From NCBI GenBank assembly GCA_049972525.1, contig JBMFKI010000002.1, positions 62,001 through 126,000 on the forward strand: a stretch of DNA of 64,000 nucleotides. Direction: 5' to 3'. The translations under genes and the position numbers were made by a program. The notes beneath the pieces were generated by a model. It was not told where the DNA came from, made no database searches, and was given only the letters and a program-made list of their open reading frames with translations. This stretch comes from JAVZLQ01 sp049972525 (GTDB lineage Archaea > Thermoproteota > Bathyarchaeia > Bathyarchaeales > Bathycorpusculaceae). Of the stretch, positions 25,246 to 32,369 are shown piece after piece. Numbering within the stretch: position 1 is the first letter of the stretch; every line of letters begins with the position of its first letter.

Positions 25246-25758
25246 ATGGTGTGCGAAATTGAAAGAAGTTCAAGAAAGACATCGCTGGAGTTGATTAGCA
25301 ATTGCAAAATAAGTGACAGAGAACTTGCAGAAGCTCTAAACATTTCACAGCCAACAGTCACGCGGGTGCGAACTTGGCTTGAAAACAACAATTTCATTAG
25401 AGAATATTCAGCAATACCTGAATTCTAAAAGATTGGGCTTAAGCTGGTAGCCTTCGCCTTCTTCAAAATACGAATAGGCGCCACAAAAGAAGTAATGGAA
25501 GAAATCCGAAAAGGGCAGACGCCTTCATCAAAAACCATCCAAGCATCATCCTAGTCTGAAAGGTGAAGGAATGGGATGCGACGACATCTTCGTCTCCCTA
25601 CACAGAAACTTTGCCAGCTTCACGCAGTTTATGAGAGAACTCAAAACAGAAACCGTAAGTATAGAAGTTGCAGGCAATTTCCTCGCAAGCCTAACAGACA
25701 AAGACCAATACAGAAGCCTAACATTCAAACACTTAAGAATATTTAACCGATTGACCCA
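25246..25758 (+). pseudogene. Decayed Lrp/AsnC-type transcriptional regulator
   Basis: The 5' part encodes a winged helix-turn-helix: CKISDRELAEALNISQPTVT followed by RVRTWLENNNFIREYSAIPEF. The frame is then cut by TAA at 25426-25428, where related proteins continue with Gln (a CAA to TAA change would explain it), yet the same frame resumes KIGLKLVAFAFFKIRIGATK. Near 25512 the reading moves to another frame (AFIKNHPSIILV), and near 25555 to a third (GEGMGCDDIFVSLHRNFASF, FLASLTDKDQYRSLTFKHL). At least one nonsense and two frameshift lesions make a working protein very unlikely. The 3' end abuts the inverted repeat of the ATPase unit. Once a DNA-binding regulator of the Lrp-like group, ligand unknown. 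Confidence 0.78.
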
Positions 25759-25783
25759 TGTAAGTGCTTATGTTCCTTAAGTT
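25759..25783 (+). repeat. Left inverted repeat of ATPase unit
   Basis: Begins TGTAAGTGCTTATG and ends TTAAGTT, separated by TTCC. It overlaps the ATPase stop codon (25777-25779). Positions 1-12, 14 and 19-25 match the right copy read on the opposite strand. Confidence 0.7.
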
Positions 25784-26856
25784 ATTTGTGAAGTCAGCAG
25801 AAGTGTCCTGAGCATGGGGTCGTTTATTCGGTAGGCATTTTCTTTCTCTTCTATTAGCATAGCAGCTTTGAGGTTTTCTATTATGCGGTAGATTGTCGCA
25901 TCGTTTACTGCTGACGTTTTTGCTATTTCCACAGCACCTTTTATCTCGGTCCATCGGGCTGATGTGGCTGTTGCCTTAAGGGCTGCTAAGTAGGCTTGTT
26001 TGTCTCTTCCTTCGAGAAAATGCTCGAGTTCATCCTTCACGATCTTTATGCCTTCAGATATTGTTTCTTCAATAGCTTTTTGATGTGGAAGTCTGCGCAC
26101 CGCCATGTTGTTTCCATATAAGGTTAGCCATCCGGGAATGCCGTCAAGCCTTTCAACAGTCTCATTTATTATTCTATCTTCCAGGGTTAGTTTATGCTCT
26201 TCAAACCCTTTTCTTAAAAATTTAATGGCAAGTTCTTTCTGGAAGGGTTGAAGATAAAGCTTCGCAGGAGAACGTCCATAAAGGGGTGAAGATGACGTTG
26301 GTTCAAGCAATGTTTTCATAAGGCCAAACATGGATCCAGTAAATATGAAGACTATGTTTGGGTGCGTGTTAAAAATGTTGGCTAACAATTTTAATAAGCG
26401 ACCAGATATTGCTGCAAGTTCCTGAACTTCATCAAGTGCAATAACGCAATTTCCCGCTCTGCTTCCTATTGCTTCCAACAAATCCCACATTGTGGTCATG
26501 GGTTTTTTGGAGATCGATATTGAGATGCCGCTAGGTCCAATGGATACGCCTTCAATTCTTTGAGCTAAATCCTTTATTTCTTGTAAAAGGCCTTTTTCAT
26601 CATTAAGACCTCGTGCCATGGCTTTTAATAGGCCGTTCGTTCCCTTTGCTCCCCAAAGGTTAACATAAACAACCCTTGTTTTGGCCTTTCTTAATTCAGC
26701 TCCAGCCACTTTAATTAAACTGGTTTTTCCAACCATTCTTGGCCCAAGAACGGCAACCCACCTCTTCGCCTTAACAAGACGGATGAGTTCTTCAAGCTCT
26801 CTTTCTCGACCAAACAGTTCTTTCGAAGACTCTTTTGGATTGAGATCGAATAGCAA
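25777..26856 (-). CDS. Archaeal AAA-like ATPase (PF01637 type) with C-terminal winged helix
   Basis: About 359 residues. Walker A is GPRMVGKTSLIK, Walker B is CVIALDEVQEL, and the sensor strand is VFIFTGSMFGLM. The family box LFGREREL occurs near the N-terminus, and the C-terminal third (YLAALKATATSARWTEIKG, NDATIYRIIENLKAAML) is a winged helix. These proteins form large lineage-specific families in archaea; their role is mostly unknown and some are linked to mobile DNA or defence. The TTG start at 26856 is preferred because MLFDLNPKESS followed by the FGRE box is the usual N-terminus; an ATG at 26886 would add ten residues encoded by the inverted repeat. The gene fills the repeat-bounded unit almost exactly. 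Confidence 0.82.
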   Translation of the reverse strand: MLFDLNPKESSKELFGRERELEELIRLVKAKRWVAVLGPRMVGKTSLIKVAGAELRKAKTRVVYVNLWGAKGTNGLLKAMARGLNDEKGLLQEIKDLAQRIEGVSIGPSGISISISKKPMTTMWDLLEAIGSRAGNCVIALDEVQELAAISGRLLKLLANIFNTHPNIVFIFTGSMFGLMKTLLEPTSSSPLYGRSPAKLYLQPFQKELAIKFLRKGFEEHKLTLEDRIINETVERLDGIPGWLTLYGNNMAVRRLPHQKAIEETISEGIKIVKDELEHFLEGRDKQAYLAALKATATSARWTEIKGAVEIAKTSAVNDATIYRIIENLKAAMLIEEKENAYRINDPMLRTLLLTSQIT

Positions 26857-26880
26857 ACTTAACCCCCGTAAGCACTTACA
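26856..26880 (-). repeat. Right inverted repeat of ATPase unit
   Basis: On the minus strand it begins TGTAAGTGCTTACG and ends TTAAGTT, separated by GGGG. The first base of the likely TTG start of the ATPase coincides with its last base. Confidence 0.7.
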
Positions 26881-26900
26881 CCCCATAAGTAAATAACTTT

Positions 26901-26922
26901 TCTGTTAATTGTTGTTAACAGA
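26901..26922. repeat. 22-bp inverted repeat upstream of ATPase gene
   Basis: TCTGTTAA and TTAACAGA form perfect 8-bp arms around the spacer TTGTTG. It lies 20 bp outside the right inverted repeat, 45-66 bp upstream of the ATPase TTG start, so it may be an operator for that gene. It could also be chance in an AT-rich spacer. Confidence 0.45.
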
Positions 26923-27016
26923 ATCTATATGCGCGCTTCATAGGTTTTTAGATAGTTGTGAAGCTCTTTTATTGGAGGCATTTGCGATGTATTTCGAGGT
27001 GAAAAAGACGAATTGG

Positions 27017-27025
27017 CTATATATC
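27017..27025 (+). promoter_or_regulatory. TATA box of tRNA-Val
   Basis: CTATATATC is centred 30 bp upstream of the tRNA start, the expected archaeal TATA position. The surrounding plus-strand frame is not convincing as protein, so this spacer is best read as promoter. Confidence 0.6.
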
Positions 27026-27050
27026 AGAAGCGAAAGTAGAATATCTCAGT

Positions 27051-27128
27051 GGGCCGGTAGTCTAGCTCGGTTAGGACATCCGCTTGACGTGCGGAAGGTC
27101 ACCGGTTCAAATCCGGTCCGGCCCACCA
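27051..27128 (+). tRNA. tRNA-Val(GAC), CCA encoded
   Basis: The acceptor GGGCCGG pairs perfectly with CCGGCCC; the discriminator is A at 27125 and CCA is encoded at 27126-27128. The anticodon arm is TCCGC-TTGACGT-GCGGA, giving GAC (Val). The T-arm is ACCGG-TTCAAAT-CCGGT. No intron is seen. Confidence 0.95.
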
Positions 27129-27314
27129 TGGAACGTTCTCTTTTCCCAAAAAGAGAGCCTTCATTAAGAGAAAACGGCGTGTTTGGCGTTGTTTTGGGCT
27201 TTGTTCTGGTTTGAGCTTGCACAGACACAAAAATTAGGCATAAGTGTGGTTGATGTGTGATGTTGATTTTTAGTTCATAATCTCTAAATGTTTGTTGTTG
27301 GAGATTAAAAGCGG

Positions 27315-27623
27315 ATGGTGGGTTTGATGGAGATTTACAGTATCGCCATAAACATTGTTTCTTTGTTTATTAATGTTGGGTTGGTTTATTTTGCTTTTAG
27401 GCTGCTGTGGATTTTTAGGGGTGGCATTATGGGTAAGCCTTGGAGGTTTGTGGCTTTAGGCGTTTTAGCCCTTGCGGTTAGCTCATCCATTTTTTCGCTC
27501 CATTATCTCTTTAATTTCGGCTCTGTTGCCCATTGTGTTGCGGGCTTGATAATGATGGTTGGGGGTCTGATTATACTGATTGGAATGTATCTTCAATACA
27601 GGAGTTGGGCTGTTCCTTCATAA
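27315..27623 (+). CDS. Small three-span membrane protein
   Basis: A protein of 98-102 residues with three predicted membrane spans (INIVSLFINVGLVYFAFRLL, FVALGVLALAVSSSIFSL, VAGLIMMVGGLIILIGMYLQ) and short loops. The start is ATG 27315 or ATG 27327; GGTGGG lies between them and favours the second. No family is recognised. It ends 16 bp before the V4R protein gene on the same strand, so the pair is probably one transcript, perhaps a membrane partner for a soluble ligand-binding protein. Confidence 0.6.
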   Translation: MVGLMEIYSIAINIVSLFINVGLVYFAFRLLWIFRGGIMGKPWRFVALGVLALAVSSSIFSLHYLFNFGSVAHCVAGLIMMVGGLIILIGMYLQYRSWAVPS

Positions 27624-27639
27624 TTTTTGAGGGTTTTGT

Positions 27640-28095
27640 ATGAAGGAGGCTCTTGAGCAAAACAATGGGTTCTTCGTTGATTTTCAAATGTTAATTGAAA
27701 TGGAGGATGCGCTTCAGCAAGTTTTTGCTTCTGGAGCCTTTGTGATCATTGCAACTATGGCGAAGCCTTGCGGGAGGTGGCTGTTCAAAAATTTTATGGC
27801 TAAATCCGCAAGCGTTAAGGGAGCATTGGAAAAGTTTTCAGAGCTAATGAGCCGAAGAAACTGGGGAGAATCCAGCTTTTCAGAGGTAGATTTTAAATAT
27901 GGAGCGGGAAGAATCGCTGTTAGAAACTGTTTTGAATCAAGAAAAAGAGTAGGGGCGGATAAGCCCTGCTGCCACTTCCTCACAAACTTTGTTGCAGGCT
28001 TCCTATCCGAATTGTTTGCAAAAAACATCACAGTGGTTGAGGCCGAGTGCGCTGCAAAGGGAGATGAAATGTGTGAATTTAAGTTCCACCCATAG
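27640..28095 (+). CDS. V4R-domain (4-vinyl reductase-like) protein
   Basis: A 151-residue protein whose second half matches the V4R small-molecule-binding domain: FLTNFVAGFLSELFAKNITV followed by VEAECAAKGDEMCEFKF, including the terminal Cys-x6-Cys-x-Phe signature. The first half (FVIIATMAKPCGRWLFKNFM) is the usual V4R N-terminal helix-strand region. V4R proteins bind hydrocarbons, tetrapyrrole precursors or other small ligands, often controlling regulators; a stand-alone version like this is probably a ligand sensor or carrier. GAGGG precedes the ATG. It lies directly downstream of a small membrane protein. Confidence 0.75.
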   Translation: MKEALEQNNGFFVDFQMLIEMEDALQQVFASGAFVIIATMAKPCGRWLFKNFMAKSASVKGALEKFSELMSRRNWGESSFSEVDFKYGAGRIAVRNCFESRKRVGADKPCCHFLTNFVAGFLSELFAKNITVVEAECAAKGDEMCEFKFHP

Positions 28096-28345
28096 TCCGT
28101 GAGGGTTTGGTCAAGCATTATTTGGGCTTTTAATCGAGATTTACGCATAATATGTGCGGTGCGCGAGCTGTCGACAAAGGTGTTTGTGCAGAAAGGCACG
28201 CAGAGGATCAAATGGCTTACATCGGAAAAGCCTGAATGAAACAAAAAGCTGATTACTTAGCTTGGAGCGTGATATGTTGGGACTTTTATGGACTTTTTCG
28301 CTTTTCTGTTATTAGACTTATGCTTTTGGCATAGCTCCTCGTTTG
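28096..28345. other. 250 bp spacer with no gene seen
   Basis: No supported coding frame, RNA gene or strong repeat. It separates the convergent V4R gene and a small membrane-protein gene, so terminators would be expected, but only scattered T-runs are visible. Confidence 0.5.
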
Positions 28346-28609
28346 TTAACGCTTCAATAACGATATAAGTGCTACTATAAGGAAAGCAACTCCAGCCCAA
28401 AATAGGCTTCCAGTTAAAAGCCACACCACAAAGGCAATTACGGTAGCTGGCAAGACAAACAGCAAAATTTTGACAACCAAAACAATCAAAAGAGCTCCTA
28501 CAATAAGCAGAAGCAAAAGAACAGCTAACTCAATTAAAGGAAGCTGAAAGAACAGCAGCTGCAAACTCCCACCGAAGTTAACTAAAAACAGCTTCAAATA
28601 TTTAAGCAA
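28346..28609 (-). CDS. Small hydrophobic membrane protein
   Basis: Eighty-seven residues, nearly all hydrophobic, with two to three spans (LAVLLLLLIVGALLIVLVVK, LLFVLPATVIAFVVWLLTG, FWAGVAFLIVALISLL). No family recognised. A real gene is likely because the hydrophobic pattern is clean, with one basic residue at the terminus (LLKR) and few charges elsewhere. It is divergent from rpl38e. Confidence 0.5.
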   Translation of the reverse strand: MLKYLKLFLVNFGGSLQLLFFQLPLIELAVLLLLLIVGALLIVLVVKILLFVLPATVIAFVVWLLTGSLFWAGVAFLIVALISLLKR

Positions 28610-28693
28610 ACGCCATTAATCACATGAATGGGCGAGGAACTTTAGGCCCGACGCATTTAACTCCAAGGTCTCTTCTCCGCATGTGCGCAGATC

Positions 28694-28951
28694 ATGTCCA
28701 GCCCACCAAAAAAGATAAAAACTTTGGTGTTTACCAGAATTGTTGTTGTGATTGATGTGCCTTCGGAAATCTTTGATGCTGAAAAGTTTGTTGAGATTAG
28801 TGGACGTGCCGAATATTGTGCTGTTAAAAGGTTGAAGGACGTTGTTAAACTTAAGCTTCGCACTGCTGGTAGGCTTTACACTTTGAAGGTTGAGCCTGCG
28901 AAGGCTGAGGAAGTTATAAAAAAGTTGCAGTGTGAGATCCGCGAGATTTAA
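28694..28951 (+). CDS. rpl38e: Ribosomal protein L38e
   Basis: An 85-residue protein whose C-terminal ~65 residues match the eukaryotic large-subunit protein L38e: a start helix around FDAEKFVEISGRAEY, then AVKRLKDVVKLKLRT, the GRLYTLKVEP strand (compare the L38e SRYLYTLVI) and EKAEK-like AKAEEVIKKLQ. About 20 extra N-terminal residues (MSSPPKKIKTLVFTRIVVVI) are beyond the eukaryotic form. L38e is known only in eukaryotes and some TACK-group archaea, so it also helps place the organism. It stands alone here rather than in a ribosomal operon. The assignment rests on pattern similarity, not a search; KEOPS Pcc1 was considered and rejected. Confidence 0.75.
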   Translation: MSSPPKKIKTLVFTRIVVVIDVPSEIFDAEKFVEISGRAEYCAVKRLKDVVKLKLRTAGRLYTLKVEPAKAEEVIKKLQCEIREI

Positions 28952-28957
28952 GCCCAG

Positions 28958-29959
28958 TTATGCTATGCTTTTAACAATTTTTTGCGCCACTTCTTGTGCT
29001 TTTATGGCGTCTTCTACTGTTACTTGTGGTTTCTTGTTATGTAGGATGCATTCGATGAAATGCTCGTCTAATTGTCTGTGACCCCACACTCTTGTTCCCT
29101 TAACTTCTAGTCGGATTTCCTTTGCCTCATTTTCCGTATAGTGCACTATTTTGTCGTATCCAACCGCGTGAATCACGTTTGTGTTATCTCCGTAAACTTC
29201 AAGTCTGCTTACTGCTGCTGGCGGACTAACAGAAGCACTGTAGTGTAGAGACCCAACCATACCATTTGAGAGTTTAATTACCCCCATTGTGTTATAACCC
29301 AGAACTCCGCCAAACCTCTCCATTTTTGGGTAGCTGCTTCTCCATTCAACGTCCACAATTTCGCTTTTGAACATCCATCTAATCATGTCTATAGACCAAA
29401 CTGAAAGCGTGAAATCTGGATAGCCTCCGCTTATTTCTATGTTCCAAGCCCAAGATCCAGCTGGCCACTGTTCGGCTAAGCTTGCTGTCGGTAGAAATTC
29501 GCGGAAGTGCAAAGCCACAGGTTTGCCTATGCTGTTTGCCTCTATCATTTCCTTTGCCTTTAGGTATATGGGCGCAAATCTGAAGTTTAACACTGGCATT
29601 AGTAGTACACCAGCCTTTTCTGCTTCTCTTTGAAGTTCTCTTACCTGCTCTATTCTTGGGGCTATCGGCATCTCGCATAAAACGTGTTTTCCCTTTTTTA
29701 TTGCCTTCATGGCACTTTCATAGTGGAGAGGCGTTGGAACCGAAAGCACAACAGCGTCCAATTTTGGGTCTTCTAGAAGTTTATCGTAGTCTAAAATGTA
29801 TTTTACACCGTATTTTTCAGCGAGCGGCTTTACGCGTTTCTCCGTTCTTGCACATAACGCTATGAGTTCTGAACCCTCAATTTTCTTGAAGCTGGGCACA
29901 TGAGCTTGTCCACCAACAAACCCAACTCCAACAACCGCGACACCAATTTTCTCCGACAT
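28958..29959 (-). CDS. Gfo/Idh/MocA-family oxidoreductase
   Basis: About 333 residues. The N-terminal Rossmann domain shows VAVVGVGFVGGQAHVPSF and the nicotinamide loop HVLCEMPIAPRIEQV (the EKP position replaced by EMP). The C-terminal alpha/beta domain contains FTLSVWSIDMIRWMF and the glycine-rich strand SNGMVGSLHYSASVSP. The family oxidises or reduces sugars, inositols or related polyols with NAD(P). With inositol-phosphate and sugar-nucleotide genes in the window a sugar substrate is plausible but unproven. Start at 29959 (MSEKIG) is preferred over 29974 because GGTGA lies just upstream of it. It is convergent with rpl38e and divergent from the cooC gene. Confidence 0.82.
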   Translation of the reverse strand: MSEKIGVAVVGVGFVGGQAHVPSFKKIEGSELIALCARTEKRVKPLAEKYGVKYILDYDKLLEDPKLDAVVLSVPTPLHYESAMKAIKKGKHVLCEMPIAPRIEQVRELQREAEKAGVLLMPVLNFRFAPIYLKAKEMIEANSIGKPVALHFREFLPTASLAEQWPAGSWAWNIEISGGYPDFTLSVWSIDMIRWMFKSEIVDVEWRSSYPKMERFGGVLGYNTMGVIKLSNGMVGSLHYSASVSPPAAVSRLEVYGDNTNVIHAVGYDKIVHYTENEAKEIRLEVKGTRVWGHRQLDEHFIECILHNKKPQVTVEDAIKAQEVAQKIVKSIA

Positions 29960-29997
29960 AACTTTCACCGTCACATTTAAGTCAACTATGAATTATG

Positions 29998-30008
29998 AAT
30001 ATAAAATA
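29998..30008 (+). promoter_or_regulatory. TATA element for the cooC gene
   Basis: AATATAAAATA lies about 85-95 bp upstream of the preferred GTG start at 30093, in the spacer divergent from the oxidoreductase. It gives a leader of roughly 60 nt. Confidence 0.4.
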
Positions 30009-30092
30009 CTTGTGCTCACGCTCATACGATCTACCGTCAACTGGAAAATGTAAATAAATATGCAAGCATTAGCAAGAAGGGAGGGCCTCAAA

Positions 30093-30872
30093 GTGAAAGT
30101 TGCCGTTTCCGGCAAGGGCGGCGTTGGCAAAACGCTTGTTGCTGGCGGTTTAGCCTACTGCTTCGCGAATAAGGGGTTAAAGACAATAGCCATTGACGCT
30201 GATCCTTCTCCGAATCTTGCATTAACTTTGGGTTTATCTTCAGAGGAAGCGAGGAAAATACTGCCAATATCAGAAAACAAGGAGTTAATCGAATCAAAAA
30301 CAAGCACAGGGTATGCTGGCGTCTTTCGCCTATCATTCAGCGTTGACGACATAATTCGCGATTATTCTGTGAAAACCCCATTTGGCGTAAACCTGATCGT
30401 TATGGGAACAGTTAAATCAATGGGTTCCGGATGCACATGCCCAGCAAACGCCGTTATCCGCGCATTGCTTCGTCATTTGGTAGTTGAGCGGGGCGAGATA
30501 GTCGTGTTAGACATGGAGGCTGGCGTAGAACATATGGGAAGGGGGACAGCTCAACATGTAGACGAAATGCTTGTAATTGCTGATGCGAACATGAAATCCC
30601 TTGAAGTGGCCAAACGAATTCGCGAATTGGGATTTAAGGCTGGAATGAAGCAAATCTACCTTGTCGGAAATAAAATTGGAAATGAGACTCAAAAAGCGGT
30701 CGTAGAAAGCTTTGCTGAAGAAAATGGTTTAGAAGTTTTGGATTTCCTACCATTTGATCCGAAGGTTGCTGAGGCTGAGATGCGTGGAGAAACGCCGCTT
30801 AAATATGTGGATGCTGATGCCGTAAAAGCCATAGGGAGATTATGCAGCAGACTTTTACACGCTAACACCTAA
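30093..30872 (+). CDS. cooC: CooC-type nickel-insertion ATPase
   Basis: About 259 residues of the MinD/ParA-like CooC family, which uses ATP to load nickel into CO dehydrogenase/acetyl-CoA synthase. The deviant Walker A is VAVSGKGGVGKTLVAGGLAY with the signature Lys; IDADPSPNLALTLGL is the switch region, and SGCTCPANAVIRALL holds the CxC that binds Ni/Zn at the dimer interface. The GTG at 30093 is preferred over ATG 30060 because GGGAGGG at 30079-30085 is correctly spaced and MKVAVSGKGG is the normal N-terminus. It is followed 28 bp later by a second family member and then the cdh genes. Confidence 0.87.
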   Translation: MKVAVSGKGGVGKTLVAGGLAYCFANKGLKTIAIDADPSPNLALTLGLSSEEARKILPISENKELIESKTSTGYAGVFRLSFSVDDIIRDYSVKTPFGVNLIVMGTVKSMGSGCTCPANAVIRALLRHLVVERGEIVVLDMEAGVEHMGRGTAQHVDEMLVIADANMKSLEVAKRIRELGFKAGMKQIYLVGNKIGNETQKAVVESFAEENGLEVLDFLPFDPKVAEAEMRGETPLKYVDADAVKAIGRLCSRLLHANT

Positions 30873-30900
30873 ATAAGATTAAAATAAGTTAGTTATATGA

Positions 30901-31695
30901 ATGGTGCAAGAGGCTAAACCTTTGAAAATTCTGGTCACAATGGGGCGAGGCGGGACGGGAAAAACAAGCTTTGTAGCCTTGATGACTAAGTACCTTATTG
31001 AAATCGGCGAGTTCCCAATACTTTTAGTGGACGCAGACCCGGACCAAAACCTTGGGGAAATGGTTGGCGTAGATCTATATGAGAAGGGAAAGAAATCAAT
31101 TTCAGACCTTCTTGTAGAAACTTTTCTAGTTGAAGGTGGAACACTGGTTGGTGTTCCACCAACGGAGAGAATTGAAAGCAAAATATGGACTTATGGAATG
31201 TATGAGGGGGAACACTTTGACTTCATAGCTGTTGGAACCAAGTGGGTTGAAGGGTGCTATTGCCTTCCAGATGCAGCCCTAAAAGGTGCTCTGGAGTCGC
31301 TGACAAAAAACTACAAGTACGTCCTGATCGACTCGCCTGCTGGCTTGGAACATCTAAACAGAAGGATAACAACGAAGGTGGACGACATCTTTGATATGAT
31401 AGATCCATCTAAGAAATCCTTCGACCATGTTCAACGCGCTTATCGTGTAGCTAAGGAGGTTAAAATAGAATTCAAGAACCTATACATCGTTGGTGGATTC
31501 AGATTCCCAGAGAATCTAGAGGATCAAGCTAAAAAGGCGTTGCCATTTAGATTTTTGGGAAGGGTTTCCTATGATGAGAACGTTGAGGAGTATGTTCTTT
31601 CTGGAAAATCCCTACTCAACCTGCCGCAGGATTCTCCAGCGTACGTTTCTGTTAAATGTTTAATGGAAAAAGTTGGATATAAAAAGCAACCGTGA
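30901..31695 (+). CDS. Second CooC-like ATPase with Arg in the P-loop
   Basis: A 264-residue paralogue of CooC. The P-loop reads TMGRGGTGKTSFVAL, with Arg replacing the first signature Lys of KGGxGKT. VDADPDQNLGEMVG follows, and VEGCYCLPDAALKGAL carries a CxC motif like CooC. The C-terminal half has DSPAGLEHLNRRITTKVDD. It probably also serves maturation of ACDS clusters, perhaps a different metal site or step, which would explain two copies in front of cdhB-E. A TTG at 30922 with AGAGG upstream (product beginning MKILVTMGRGG) is an alternative start. It ends 129 bp before cdhB, where a separate promoter is visible. Confidence 0.8.
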   Translation: MVQEAKPLKILVTMGRGGTGKTSFVALMTKYLIEIGEFPILLVDADPDQNLGEMVGVDLYEKGKKSISDLLVETFLVEGGTLVGVPPTERIESKIWTYGMYEGEHFDFIAVGTKWVEGCYCLPDAALKGALESLTKNYKYVLIDSPAGLEHLNRRITTKVDDIFDMIDPSKKSFDHVQRAYRVAKEVKIEFKNLYIVGGFRFPENLEDQAKKALPFRFLGRVSYDENVEEYVLSGKSLLNLPQDSPAYVSVKCLMEKVGYKKQP

Positions 31696-31745
31696 TTTTT
31701 GTGTTAGGCTTAACTACACTCAATAGAGAATGATCCTAGAAAAGC

Positions 31746-31754
31746 TTAAAATAG
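31746..31754 (+). promoter_or_regulatory. TATA element for the cdhB-E operon
   Basis: CTTAAAATA preceded by purine-rich GAAAAG (BRE-like) lies about 70-80 bp upstream of the cdhB ATG; GGGAG at 31811-31815 is the ribosome-binding site. It suggests cdhB-E can be transcribed separately from the cooC pair. Confidence 0.45.
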
Positions 31755-31824
31755 CATGTCACGAAACTTACACTTTCTGAATCTTGTATATGCGCTAATT
31801 AAAAAGCGTAGGGAGTAAAACCAT

Positions 31825-32367
31825 ATGGCCGCTGAACCTTGGCAAACTGCGGAAATTCCTGGACCGAAAAAGGCTATGGTCATAACAAGGCCTGAAGTGG
31901 TAGCTGCAATGATAAAGAGGGCGAAACGCCCAATACTCATAGTTGGCCACAATGCTGCAGAAATAGAGTTAGAAGACAAAAAACTTATTGACTTTGCCAT
32001 TGAGTTAGCGAAGAAAGCTAAAATTCCTGTTGTGGCAACAGCCCATACGATAAGTGAATTCTTGAATAGGGGTTTTAAGCCACATGGGTGGATGTCCGCT
32101 GTGGACATTGGAAATCGTCTGATTGATCGCGTGTGGACAGGACTTGATGGTGAGGGACCATACGATTTGGCTTTGTTTTTGGGTCTTCCATACTATATGG
32201 AGTGGACAATCCTTAACGGCTTGAAGCATTTTGCCCCCCAAATTAAGACAATAACTCTAGATAATTTCTACCATCCTAACGCAAGCTGGTCTTTCCCTAA
32301 CATTACAGTTAAAGATTGGGTTGAAAGTCTTAAAGTAATAATCGGAAAGATTGAAGGAGGCACATGA
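31825..32367 (+). CDS. cdhB: CO dehydrogenase/acetyl-CoA synthase epsilon subunit
   Basis: A 180-residue ACDS epsilon subunit, the small flavodoxin-like partner that in methanogens binds the alpha subunit CdhA. Typical pieces are PILIVGHNAAEIELEDKKL, PVVATAHTISEFLNRGFKPH and the C-terminal ITLDNFYHPNASWSFPNI. ATG 31825 has GGGAG upstream. The stop overlaps the first possible ATG of cdhC. Its natural partner CdhA is not encoded next to it, which is unusual: in methanogens cdhA immediately precedes cdhB. Length is normal. Confidence 0.88.
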   Translation: MAAEPWQTAEIPGPKKAMVITRPEVVAAMIKRAKRPILIVGHNAAEIELEDKKLIDFAIELAKKAKIPVVATAHTISEFLNRGFKPHGWMSAVDIGNRLIDRVWTGLDGEGPYDLALFLGLPYYMEWTILNGLKHFAPQIKTITLDNFYHPNASWSFPNITVKDWVESLKVIIGKIEGGT

Positions 32368-32369
32368 AA

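Larger units (their letters stand above)
25759..26880 (-). mobile_element. Inverted-repeat-framed single-ATPase unit (candidate element)
   Basis: A 1,122 bp unit bounded by 25-bp imperfect inverted repeats (20 of 25 positions identical) with essentially one gene inside, an archaeal P-loop ATPase. Its stop codon lies inside the left repeat, and a plausible TTG start lies at the inner edge of the right repeat. The flanking pentamers ACCCA (left) and CCCCA (right) resemble an imperfect target duplication. It directly follows a decayed regulator gene and precedes tRNA-Val. No transposase, integrase or other mobility gene is present, so mobility is inference; a regulatory repeat pair around the gene is the alternative. 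Confidence 0.4.

Noticed and set aside
24870..27050. Integrated genomic island using tRNA-Ser or tRNA-Val as attachment site
   Set aside because: No integrase was found and no direct repeat of either tRNA 3' end was seen elsewhere in the window.
27714..28244. Antisense 176-codon frame across the V4R gene
   Set aside because: It overlaps the well supported V4R coding sequence and has no recognisable domain.
28694..28951. KEOPS Pcc1 subunit as an alternative for the 85-residue protein
   Set aside because: The GRLYTLKVEP strand and preceding basic region fit L38e better, and Pcc1 hallmark residues are absent.
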